From JBAJNL01 sp036881885 (lineage in GTDB: Bacteria > Pseudomonadota > Alphaproteobacteria > Holosporales > Hepatobacteraceae): a stretch of DNA of 26,055 nucleotides. Position numbers and translations under genes: made by a program. The notes beneath the pieces are model-generated. The model did not search any database. It saw only the letters and a list, made by a program, of their open reading frames with translations, and was not told the DNA's origin. Shown here piece after piece: positions 1-7,451 of the stretch. Position 1 is the first letter of the stretch. Each line of letters begins with the position of its first letter. The stretch spans positions 1-26,055 of the forward strand of contig JBAJNL010000019.1 of assembly GCA_036881885.1 (NCBI GenBank). The letters are read 5' to 3'.

Positions 1-169
1 GAACGGTGTTGATGTCGGGATAGTCTTCTTGAAGCGCCTCGGTATCGCCGGTCACGTGGCTGCCAATGCCGCAAGCACTGACCAAAACGGTTGCGCCCAA
101 AATCAGTGCACTGCTGACCCAAAAATGTTTTTGAAGAAAAGGGTGTGGCTGGTGCTTAAACCCATACAT
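1..169 (-). CDS. lipoprotein, N-terminal part (runs off left edge)
   Basis: An open frame read leftward from an ATG at 169 gives 56 residues before the window ends. A basic start (MYGFKHQPH) is followed by a hydrophobic segment and LVSACGIGS, a plausible lipobox with the modified cysteine at residue 33, so the mature protein is probably a lipid-anchored envelope protein. The segment after the cysteine (DYPDINTV) is polar. The start codon overlaps the end of atpC by 14 bases, so the gene is probably co-transcribed as the last visible member of the ATP synthase operon. Its family cannot be named from this fragment. Confidence 0.6.
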   Translation of the reverse strand, partial: MYGFKHQPHPFLQKHFWVSSALILGATVLVSACGIGSHVTGDTEALQEDYPDINTV

Positions 170-488
170 AAGGGGCGTCTTGTTTAAAGGCGGGCGCTGG
201 GTCCTCATTTAAAAAGGCCTCGTGCGTAAAAAGGTCAAGTTTATCTTGCGTGATGTGCGCAATGCCGTCGCCAACGTTATAGATCAGGCTGTCATCGTCA
301 TCGGCGGTGTGCAAATAAAGCAAGCCCTTTTTCAGCACTGTTAAAAGGGGTGCGTGACCGGGCAAAAGGGTCATGACGCCATCAAGAGCCGAAAACGAAA
401 CACGCACAAACGCATCACTCACCAGCGTTTGCTGGGCTGTGTAAAGGTGGCAATGCAGTGTTTTTGGTGGGGGCGCTGCTTTGGTCAT
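156..488 (-). CDS. atpC: F1-ATP synthase epsilon subunit
   Basis: Epsilon subunit of the F1 sector, which contacts gamma and the c-ring and inhibits ATP hydrolysis. At 110 residues it is short: it covers the N-terminal beta-sandwich (LHCHLYTAQQTLVSDAF, then GVMTLLPGHAPLLTVLKKG, the family's typical segment), but little or none of the C-terminal helical hairpin usually found in forms of about 130-140 residues. The inhibitory C-terminal domain therefore seems reduced, as in some other alphaproteobacteria. The ATG overlaps the atpD stop by four bases (ATGA), indicating translational coupling. Identification rests on position as well as sequence. Confidence 0.9.
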   Translation of the reverse strand: MTKAAPPPKTLHCHLYTAQQTLVSDAFVRVSFSALDGVMTLLPGHAPLLTVLKKGLLYLHTADDDDSLIYNVGDGIAHITQDKLDLFTHEAFLNEDPAPAFKQDAPYVWV

Positions 489-2002
489 GCCTTTGCAAGC
501 TCTTTGGCCTTGGCCTCGGCATCCTTGATGGTGCCTACCATATAAAAGGCGGCCTCTGGCAGGTGGTCTACATCGCCCTTCACAATTTTTTCAAAGCCAG
601 AAATGGTGTCATCAAGCGCCACCAACACACCGGGCATGCCGGTAAACGTTTCGGCCGTTTGGAAAGGCTGCGACAAAAAGCGTTGAATTTTGCGCGCCCG
701 TGCAACGGTGAGCTTGTCATCTTCCGAAAGCTCTTCAATACCCAAGATGGCAATAATGTCTTGTAGTGATTGGTATTTTTGCAAAACCGCTTTTACCGCT
801 TGTGCCACTTGATAATGTTTGTCGCCCACAATACGCGGATCCAAAATGCGCGATGATGATTCAAGCGGATCCACCGCCGGATAAATACCAAGGCTGGCAA
901 TCTGGCGGCTTAAAACGGTGGTGGCGTCAAGGTGTGTAAACGAGGTCGCTGGCGCTGGGTCTGTTAAGTCGTCAGCGGGTACATAAATGGCCTGCACACT
1001 GGTAATCGAGCCTTTGGTGGTTGACGTAATGCGCTCTTGCAGTTCGCCCATTTCGGTTGACAGCGTTGGCTGATAGCCCACAGAAGAGGGGATGCGGCCT
1101 AAAAGAGCCGAGATTTCAGCGCCGGCCTGTGTAAAGCGAAAGATGTTGTCGATAAAAAACAAGACGTCCTTGCCTTCTTTTTCGCGAAAGTACTCGGCAA
1201 CGGTGACGCCCGACAGCGCAACGCGTGCGCGGGCGCCTGGTGGCTCGTTCATCTGTCCATAAATCAGGGCCGTTTTCGATGTGTCGTCGTCAAGACTGAT
1301 AACGCCCGCTTCGATCATTTCGTGGTACAAGTCGTTGCCCTCGCGCGTGCGCTCGCCCACACCCGCAAAGACCGAATAGCCACCGTGCGCCTTGGCAATG
1401 TTATTGATCAGCTCCATAATCAAAACGGTTTTACCCACACCGGCACCGCCAAAAAGACCAATTTTGCCACCTTTCAAATAGGGTGCAAGCAGGTCGACCA
1501 CTTTAATGCCGGTGATCAGAATTTCGGTTTCTGTTGATTGATCGGTAAAGGCTGGCGGATCACGGTGAATGGGCCAGGTGTTTTGTGTTTTGATGGGGCC
1601 GCGCTTATCAATGGGTTCGCCCACAACGTTAAAGATGCGTCCCAAAACTTGGGGCCCCACAGGCACCTGAATGGGGCCACCTAAATGCGTCACTTTTTGG
1701 CCGCGCTCAAGCCCTTCGCTGGCGTCCATGGCAATGCAACGAACCTTGTCTTCGCCCAAATGTTGCGCCACTTCAAGAATCAGCGGTGTTTCATCGGGGC
1801 GCTCAATCGACAAGGCATCTTGCAAAGCGGGCACATTGCCTTCAAAAACCACGTCAATAACGGCGCCTTGTACTTGCACAATCGAGCCCACCAAGTCTTT
1901 TTGCTTTTGTGCTTTGGCTTCCCCTTTTTCTGAGGGTGTTTCAGTTTTTGTTTGGGTTTTGAAAGCTTTTTTGGCTGGGGTTTTGGGGGCTGACTTGGTC
2001 AT
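485..2002 (-). CDS. atpD: F1-ATP synthase beta subunit
   Basis: Catalytic beta subunit, which makes ATP from ADP and phosphate in the F1 head. The P-loop GGAGVGKT lies at about residues 185-192, the catalytic glutamate region GERTREGND at about 216-224, and a DELSEED-loop variant (EELSEDDK) lies near the C-terminus before KIQRFLSQPF. Length is 505 residues against about 460-480 for most bacteria. The excess is a lysine/alanine/threonine-rich N-terminal tail of about 35 residues before the conserved VGSIVQVQGAVIDV strand; similar tails occur in some alphaproteobacterial beta subunits. The gene overlaps atpG by four bases upstream and atpC by four downstream. Confidence 0.98.
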   Translation of the reverse strand: MTKSAPKTPAKKAFKTQTKTETPSEKGEAKAQKQKDLVGSIVQVQGAVIDVVFEGNVPALQDALSIERPDETPLILEVAQHLGEDKVRCIAMDASEGLERGQKVTHLGGPIQVPVGPQVLGRIFNVVGEPIDKRGPIKTQNTWPIHRDPPAFTDQSTETEILITGIKVVDLLAPYLKGGKIGLFGGAGVGKTVLIMELINNIAKAHGGYSVFAGVGERTREGNDLYHEMIEAGVISLDDDTSKTALIYGQMNEPPGARARVALSGVTVAEYFREKEGKDVLFFIDNIFRFTQAGAEISALLGRIPSSVGYQPTLSTEMGELQERITSTTKGSITSVQAIYVPADDLTDPAPATSFTHLDATTVLSRQIASLGIYPAVDPLESSSRILDPRIVGDKHYQVAQAVKAVLQKYQSLQDIIAILGIEELSEDDKLTVARARKIQRFLSQPFQTAETFTGMPGVLVALDDTISGFEKIVKGDVDHLPEAAFYMVGTIKDAEAKAKELAKA

Positions 2003-2973
2003 AACGCATTGGCTCCTGAAACAACTTCAATCAATTCTCTGGTAATCATTGCTTGGCGTGTACGATTATAAAGCAATGTGATGTCTTTTAAAATGTCGTC
2101 GCTGTTGCGCGAGGCATTGTCCATGGCGGCCATGCGCGCGCCTTCTTCGCTAAGCGAGGCCTCAAGAAAAAGCGACACAATATATTGCGCCGTGTAAAGC
2201 TTAAAAAAATGCGTAAAAAAAAGATCAACGCTTGGCTCAACCAGCACGTTAGCTTCATCCAGCGTGGGTTTGTTTTTGTTTTGAAACAGCGGGGCCAGCA
2301 AATCGGACAGTGTGGCAACGCGGGGTGTTTGAACAAGAGCTGTTCTAAAGTGCAGCCACACAAAACCAAGGGTCGGTTTGAGAGGATGTGTTTGGACCGC
2401 TTGCAGCGTTGTTTGAACGCGCTCAAGGGCAGCTGTGCGGCCCACAGGTTTCTGAAAGGCCACGTTGAAGCCATTTTTTTCAAGCATTTTGGCCGTTTTA
2501 ATGCCCCACACATACAAAAGGCTGTGGGGATGAGTTAAAAGGGCTTGATACGCTTTGGCCGTGCGCAAAAGCTGTGTGTGAAAACTACCGCACAGCCCTT
2601 TGTCAGCACCCAAAACAACCCACATCAGCGGTCCTTTGGGTTGGGCGTTCTGCAGCCCGTTTTCTGCATCAAGTGACTTTACTTGTTGGGCCTTCAAGGC
2701 TGACGTTTTGCCAGGGCGTGTTTGCGCGTTTTTCGGCTTTGCCAGCACGTTGCGGGCATACAAAGGCAGGCAGCCGCAGCTTGGGTCAATCGCGACATCG
2801 GCAAGCAAGCTCAACAATTTTTTTTGTTGTGTTTGTGTGTGACCAAAGGCCTTTTGCGTTTTTTTCAAGCGCGTGGCCGCCACCACTTTCATAGCGCCCA
2901 TCATTTTTTGTGTGGACTCGATGGTCGAGCGACGAAGAAGCAAAGCTTGTAAAGTGGACACGGCGTTACACAA
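1999..2973 (-). CDS. atpG: F1-ATP synthase gamma subunit
   Basis: Gamma is the rotating central stalk of F1. The N-terminal helix carries the family signature (STQKMMGAMKVVAATRLKK) and the C-terminal helix ends with ITRELIEVVSGANAL, also diagnostic. At 324 residues it is longer than the usual 285-295. The excess lies mainly at about residues 75-115, a lysine/glutamine-rich linker just before the Rossmann-like strand WVVLGADKGLCGSF. The start overlaps the end of atpA by eight bases. The protein opens with MCNAVSTLQALLLRRS instead of the common MASLKDLRNRI, so the first few residues differ from consensus, but no better start is visible. Confidence 0.95.
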   Translation of the reverse strand: MCNAVSTLQALLLRRSTIESTQKMMGAMKVVAATRLKKTQKAFGHTQTQQKKLLSLLADVAIDPSCGCLPLYARNVLAKPKNAQTRPGKTSALKAQQVKSLDAENGLQNAQPKGPLMWVVLGADKGLCGSFHTQLLRTAKAYQALLTHPHSLLYVWGIKTAKMLEKNGFNVAFQKPVGRTAALERVQTTLQAVQTHPLKPTLGFVWLHFRTALVQTPRVATLSDLLAPLFQNKNKPTLDEANVLVEPSVDLFFTHFFKLYTAQYIVSLFLEASLSEEGARMAAMDNASRNSDDILKDITLLYNRTRQAMITRELIEVVSGANAL

Positions 2974-4495
2974 ACCCCTTCAAAAAGCTGTCAACAAACT
3001 GCGTCAGCTTTTTCTCGGTTTCAGGCGACAGCTTCTTTTCTTGCGCAATGGTTGACAGAATCTTGGCTTTGTCTTTGCGCAGTGACAACAAAAACTCCTC
3101 TGAAAAGCGCTCAAAAGCTTTGGGATCCATGGTATCAAGATAGCCCTTTGTACCTACAAACAGCAGCGCCACCTGCTCTTCAAGGGCAAGGGGTGCATAT
3201 TGCGGCTGTTTTAGCAAAGAGGTCAGGGCGTTGCCGCGGGTTAAAAGTTGTTGCGACGATGCTTCAAGGTCCGAGGCAAATTGCGCAAACGCCTGCACCT
3301 CTTTGTACTGTGCCAGGTCAAGTTTTAAGGTGCCGGCCACTTGTTTCATGGCTTTTTGTTGTGCGGCCGAGCCTACGCGTGAGACCGATGCACCCACATT
3401 AATCGCCGGGCGTATGCCGGCGTTAAAAAGCTTTGAGTCTAAAATGATCTGGCCATCCGTGATCGAAATCACGTTTGTGGGAATATAGGCCGATGTGTCA
3501 CCTGCCTGCGTTTCAATAATCGGCAGGGCCGTGAGCGAGCCGCCACCGACAGCGTTACTCATTTGCCCGGCGCGCTCTAAAAGGCGTGCATGTAGGTAAA
3601 AGACGTCACCTGGATAGGCTTCACGCCCCGGCGGCCTTTTCAGCAGCAACGACATTTGGCGATAGGCCACAGCGTGCTTTGAAAGATCGTCATAAATGAT
3701 CAGCGCGTGCTTGCCATGATCTCTAAAATACTCACCCATGGTGCAGCCAACGTAAGGGGCCAAAAACTGTAAGGGTGCCGGATCTGAGGCGTTGGCCGTG
3801 ACCACTGTCGTGTAATCCATGGCGCCGTGCTCTTTAAGCGTTTGCACAAGGTGCGCGATGGTTGACTGCTTTTGTCCGATGCCCACATAAATACAATAAA
3901 CGGGTTCGGTGCCTGACTGGGCCTCAAAAGTGCGCTTTTGGTTCAAAATGGCATCAATGGCCACAGCCGTCTTGCCTGTTTGTCTGTCGCCAATGATCAG
4001 CTCGCGCTGGCCGCGACCAATGGGCACCAAGGCATCCACAGCCATAAGGCCTGTTTGCAGGGGCTCTGTAACAGATTGGCGCTCAATAATGCCGGGCGCT
4101 TTTTGCTCAACAGGGGCCATCACCACGTCTTTAAGGGGGGCTCCGCCATCAACGGGCACGCCCAAGGCATTCACAACCCGTCCCAAAAGGCCCATGCCCT
4201 GAGGGGCCATCATCAGCTTGTGCGCGCGCTTAACCGTGTCGCCTTCTTTAAGGGTGTTGGCATTGCCTAAAACCACGATGTCGGTGGTTTCCTCATTTAG
4301 GTTCAAGGCCAGCCCTTGCAGGTTGTTTTCAAATGTGACCACCTCGCCAAACTGAATGTTCTCAAGTCCCCAGATAGTTGCAATGCCGTCGCCCAGCGAC
4401 AACACGCGGCCAACATCAGCAACGTCCGTTGTGTTCTGAAAATTTGTGATATGTGCCTTCAGGACAGAAAGAATTTCTGATGCATTTAAAGACAT
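2966..4495 (-). CDS. atpA: F1-ATP synthase alpha subunit
   Basis: Non-catalytic nucleotide-binding alpha subunit of F1, 509 residues, the normal family length. It starts MSLNASEILSVLK, has the beta-barrel segment GRVLSLGDGIATIWGL, the P-loop GDRQTGKT at about residues 169-176, and the conserved segment PAINVGASVSRVGSAAQ with the arginine that reaches the catalytic site. All landmarks are intact, so the subunit should be functional. It abuts atpH by a one-base overlap and is the second gene of the operon. A binding site is visible upstream: the minus strand reads AAGGAG shortly before the ATG, inside the end of atpH. Confidence 0.98.
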   Translation of the reverse strand: MSLNASEILSVLKAHITNFQNTTDVADVGRVLSLGDGIATIWGLENIQFGEVVTFENNLQGLALNLNEETTDIVVLGNANTLKEGDTVKRAHKLMMAPQGMGLLGRVVNALGVPVDGGAPLKDVVMAPVEQKAPGIIERQSVTEPLQTGLMAVDALVPIGRGQRELIIGDRQTGKTAVAIDAILNQKRTFEAQSGTEPVYCIYVGIGQKQSTIAHLVQTLKEHGAMDYTTVVTANASDPAPLQFLAPYVGCTMGEYFRDHGKHALIIYDDLSKHAVAYRQMSLLLKRPPGREAYPGDVFYLHARLLERAGQMSNAVGGGSLTALPIIETQAGDTSAYIPTNVISITDGQIILDSKLFNAGIRPAINVGASVSRVGSAAQQKAMKQVAGTLKLDLAQYKEVQAFAQFASDLEASSQQLLTRGNALTSLLKQPQYAPLALEEQVALLFVGTKGYLDTMDPKAFERFSEEFLLSLRKDKAKILSTIAQEKKLSPETEKKLTQFVDSFLKGFV

Positions 4496-5139
4496 TATAA
4501 CTCCTTACGAGATGACAAAGAGGACAAAGGGGTTTCATGAATAACCTTTTGAACAAAACGTTCAAGATTACCTTTCAAAGAGGCGTCAATCACAAGTGTT
4601 CTAAAAACGATCACCACACCCCTTAAAAGATCCTTTTGAACCGTATTGTCAATGACCAGTTCTTTTTTGGGCGTGTTAGGCGCTTTTGTCGTCAACGTTG
4701 CAAAAGCTTGCTGATACCCATCAATCTCTTTGTCTGATATTTTAGTTGCCGAGACAACGCGGATTGTTTCTTTTTGGCACAAGAGCAAGTGATCCACAAG
4801 GTCGCTTAAAAGATTAAGGCGATTTTTCTGCACCAAAAGGCTAATAAAAGCACGCGAAGCCTTGTCATGAATGCCCTGTTTTTTAAGAAGTGCTTCAAAA
4901 ATAAGATGTTTCGATCGTCTTGAAAGCCCACAACACAAAAAGCGCCACAAAGACTGTTGCGTTTTAAAAAGCGCCAAAAGTTGCCTTAAAGACTGCAAGA
5001 CAGTCTGTTGTTCGCCAAGTGCAAGTGTGCGAAATGCGGCAGCATAATGAGAGACCACAAGGCTTTGCGGCTTTCTTGTCAAGGTGCGCATGTCCATAGA
5101 CGTCTTGTGTTCCCCACATTTACTTCCTTTCGATTTCAT
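4495..5139 (-). CDS. atpH: F1-ATP synthase delta subunit
   Basis: Delta subunit (OSCP homologue), which links the peripheral stalk to the top of F1. The family N-terminus VSHYAAAFRTLAL and the C-terminal segment DASLKGNLERFVQKV are recognisable; the middle is poorly conserved, as is usual. The start is uncertain. ATG 5139 (214 residues, MKSKGSKCGEH...) has an AAGGGG about 11 bases upstream. ATG 5091 (MRTLTRKPQS) would give 198 residues, closer to the common length near 180. A GTG at 5151 extends the frame slightly. This is the first gene of the operon, after a gene-free AT-rich stretch that probably holds the promoter. Confidence 0.9.
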   Translation of the reverse strand: MKSKGSKCGEHKTSMDMRTLTRKPQSLVVSHYAAAFRTLALGEQQTVLQSLRQLLALFKTQQSLWRFLCCGLSRRSKHLIFEALLKKQGIHDKASRAFISLLVQKNRLNLLSDLVDHLLLCQKETIRVVSATKISDKEIDGYQQAFATLTTKAPNTPKKELVIDNTVQKDLLRGVVIVFRTLVIDASLKGNLERFVQKVIHETPLSSLSSRKEL

Positions 5140-5151
5140 AGCACACACCAC

Positions 5152-5369
5152 CCCTTTTGCACAAGAGCAGGCCGCGCTCTAGCCGGTTTTTAGAGCATTG
5201 AAGAGAGCGCGTCAAAAGTGCGCAATATAAGACAAGATGAAATGAAAAGGCAACAAAAGGCGTTATGAAAAAGCGTACTTGATCTGATGTGTTTTTATTT
5301 TGCAATAAATAATGTTTAAATTATCTATTTTTTATGTATTGTAGCAAAAAAAGCGGTAATTTTAGCTTT
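5152..5369. promoter_or_regulatory. divergent intergenic region between atpH and the next gene
   Basis: Gene-free stretch between two divergent genes, so promoters should fire both ways. The segment around 5290-5345 is sharply richer in A and T than its surroundings. On the plus strand a TTGCAA at about 5300 followed 16 bases later by TATCTA is a weak sigma70-like candidate for the rightward gene. No convincing element was picked for the atp operon. Assignment is by context and base composition only. Confidence 0.35.
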
Positions 5370-6686
5370 ATGTACCTTCTTCTTTTTTTGCTTGCCTCTA
5401 GTCCAGCTTGTGATGAGCAAGATCGAACGTTCTTCCCGAACTCTCCAACACGCTCTGCTATTGAGACCGATTGGGACAAGATGATGGGTGAGGAGTCGGC
5501 CAATCCTGGGCCGTCGCCCTTGTCAATAAATCTTTCCTCTCAAACAAAACGACAATCTTGGTCACAAAAAAGCGTCTCAACATCTGCTGAGAACAAAAAA
5601 CCCGTCATACAAAAACCTTGTCGAGGGGATGTGGTGCAGCGGATGCAATATGCTGAAACGCGAGAGCTGGATTTGTCGGTTGCAGCTCCCTTTATCTTAG
5701 CCGATCCTTGGAAAGGGATGCGTCCACGCAGTCGATCGCTTGGTGCGCGGCCAAACTTTTTAGATCTTAAAATCACGATAGAAAAAGATCCTCTCTTCAG
5801 TTTTGCCGATCAGATCAAGCCTCCTCAGATTAAGAAGGCGGAGGTTTTATCCGATGGTAAGTTGGTGAAGGAGACTGTCATCAAAAAAAGATTGAACGCC
5901 CAACAAGTACCAGCGCCATTTTTACAGCCGCAAATGGCTAAACCTTTGCCGCATCGTCGGAAAGAAGCTTTGCCAAGAACGTCAACACCTTCAACTTTAG
6001 AAAAGGAGTTTTCCAAAACTCTTGTGTGTGATACGGCAAAACAAATGATGCGTGTGCCTGTGGTGGCCCCCAGTTTGGATGTGCCTGTTGCGCGTGTGAT
6101 GAACACACGGCCCACAAAGCAGTCAACAGATGTGGCGCACGTTATGTTGCCCCATGCCCTTGATGGCAGTTTTTTTGGCTTGTCCCAGCCCCCTAAAAAA
6201 CAACAAGCCCCTGTAGAAACGCTGCGGTCTTTGAAAAGGGTGGCTGTGGCGCACCCACCTGTAAGACAACGTCGCAGGCGTTTTTACGGCGATTTAGAGG
6301 GCGTGCGCGCTGAGCCCAAAAGTGACAAAAAAAGTCTTGTTTATGATGTGTACACAACCGTGGTGAAGCCAAGGTTACAGAATTATGGCCAAAAAGCACG
6401 TGCCTTTTTAGGCAGAAGACAAAGCAGTTTTCAAACATCAAAGAAAATGTTATTCAAAGTGCATTTGTCCTCCTTGCCCTTTGGGGCGCGCAAGCAAAAC
6501 TTTGAATCGAAGCCGCTTCTTAAAGTTGTCAGCTTGCAAGCCGAACGTTGTGCATCGTTTTTGCAAAAAAAAGGTCTGTATCAAAAGGTGTTGCTTTTTA
6601 AAAAGACGCTGGTCGCTTTGTTGGCGGCGTTATCTTGGGGCGCCTTGCAGGCTGTGCCGCTTTTGTTGTTGAAGCGTTTTTTGTAA
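5370..6686 (+). CDS. hypothetical exported protein with C-terminal membrane segment
   Basis: Not recognised. The frame opens upstream at 5334, but ATG 5370 gives a tidy secretion signal (MYLLLFLLASSPACDEQD), possibly a weak lipobox ending at Cys14, and a 438-residue product. The body is basic, rich in lysine, proline, serine and glutamine, and looks largely disordered. Toward the C-terminus (RRRRFYGDLEGVRAEP, then KPRLQNYGQKARAFLGRR) it becomes helical. It ends with a strongly hydrophobic stretch (TLVALLAALSWGALQAVPLLLL), probably a membrane helix, then KRFL. There is no obvious ribosome binding site. A two-anchor envelope or effector-like protein is possible, but this is inference. It converges with yqgE, leaving about 20 bases. 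Confidence 0.65.
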   Translation: MYLLLFLLASSPACDEQDRTFFPNSPTRSAIETDWDKMMGEESANPGPSPLSINLSSQTKRQSWSQKSVSTSAENKKPVIQKPCRGDVVQRMQYAETRELDLSVAAPFILADPWKGMRPRSRSLGARPNFLDLKITIEKDPLFSFADQIKPPQIKKAEVLSDGKLVKETVIKKRLNAQQVPAPFLQPQMAKPLPHRRKEALPRTSTPSTLEKEFSKTLVCDTAKQMMRVPVVAPSLDVPVARVMNTRPTKQSTDVAHVMLPHALDGSFFGLSQPPKKQQAPVETLRSLKRVAVAHPPVRQRRRRFYGDLEGVRAEPKSDKKSLVYDVYTTVVKPRLQNYGQKARAFLGRRQSSFQTSKKMLFKVHLSSLPFGARKQNFESKPLLKVVSLQAERCASFLQKKGLYQKVLLFKKTLVALLAALSWGALQAVPLLLLKRFL

Positions 6687-6707
6687 CGCGCAAGGTCTTG
6701 GGTGACG

Positions 6708-7271
6708 TCAAGCGTGGCCTGCTTTTTGGATAAGGTGTGGGGCTGTAATGCCCATTTTGTGCAAGGCTAGGGGCCATTTTTGTGCGGGCGTTGTTTCAAA
6801 AAGCAAGTGGTGTGTTGCGGGGATTAACATCCACAAGTTATGTTGTATCTCTTCTTCAAGCGCATCCTTTTGCCAGGCTGTATAGCCAAGTGCAAATAGA
6901 AAGTGTTTGGGCTCTTCCGTCTCTTGCGGCATGAAGTGCGCTGTGTTTGTGACCAAAAAGGCGTTTCCTACTTCAACAGATTGCTGATGCTTATATTCAG
7001 GCGTGTGAATAATAAAACCACGATCATTTTCAATGGGACCACCATCAAAAAGGGTTAAGGGGTTAAGCTGCTGATGGATTTTTTCATCTGCTTCACTGAC
7101 GAAAGAATCTAAGGTGGTTTGATCAAAAACATGATTAATGCAAATGCCCATGGCGCCGCTGCTGTCGTGTGCAAACAAAAAGATAACGGTTTGTTGAAAA
7201 GGGGCATGATCAACATGCGGGGCGCCGACAAGCAAATACCCCTTGAGGGAAGAGAGGCGCGGGACATCCAT
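6708..7271 (-). CDS. YqgE/AlgH family protein (DUF179)
   Basis: A 187-residue match to the YqgE/AlgH family, widespread in proteobacteria and of uncertain biochemical function. The first 50 residues carry the family signature: LKGYLLVGAPHVDHAPFQQTV, then FLFAHDSSGAMGICINHVF. DGGPIENDRGFIIHT and FLFALGYTAWQKDALEEEI follow, matching the GGPv...ffLHs and GyaGWgpgQLE regions of the family. Length is normal. It is a single gene divergent from the DsbD-like gene, with about 180 bases between the chosen starts, and it is convergent with the gene on its other side. Confidence 0.93.
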   Translation of the reverse strand: MDVPRLSSLKGYLLVGAPHVDHAPFQQTVIFLFAHDSSGAMGICINHVFDQTTLDSFVSEADEKIHQQLNPLTLFDGGPIENDRGFIIHTPEYKHQQSVEVGNAFLVTNTAHFMPQETEEPKHFLFALGYTAWQKDALEEEIQHNLWMLIPATHHLLFETTPAQKWPLALHKMGITAPHLIQKAGHA

Positions 7272-7451
7272 ACCAAGAAGCTTTCTTCTATCTTTAAGTG
7301 TTGATCCTATTGTCAGTCATGATATGCTAACAAATCCTTGCAAAGGGGGGAAAAAAAGAAGGTGCAGTGGTCCAAAGTTATACTCACAAAGCACTGTTTT
7401 GTATATCATTTTTTTTTAACGCTGGCTGCCTTTCGCTTTAAAAACCTATTG

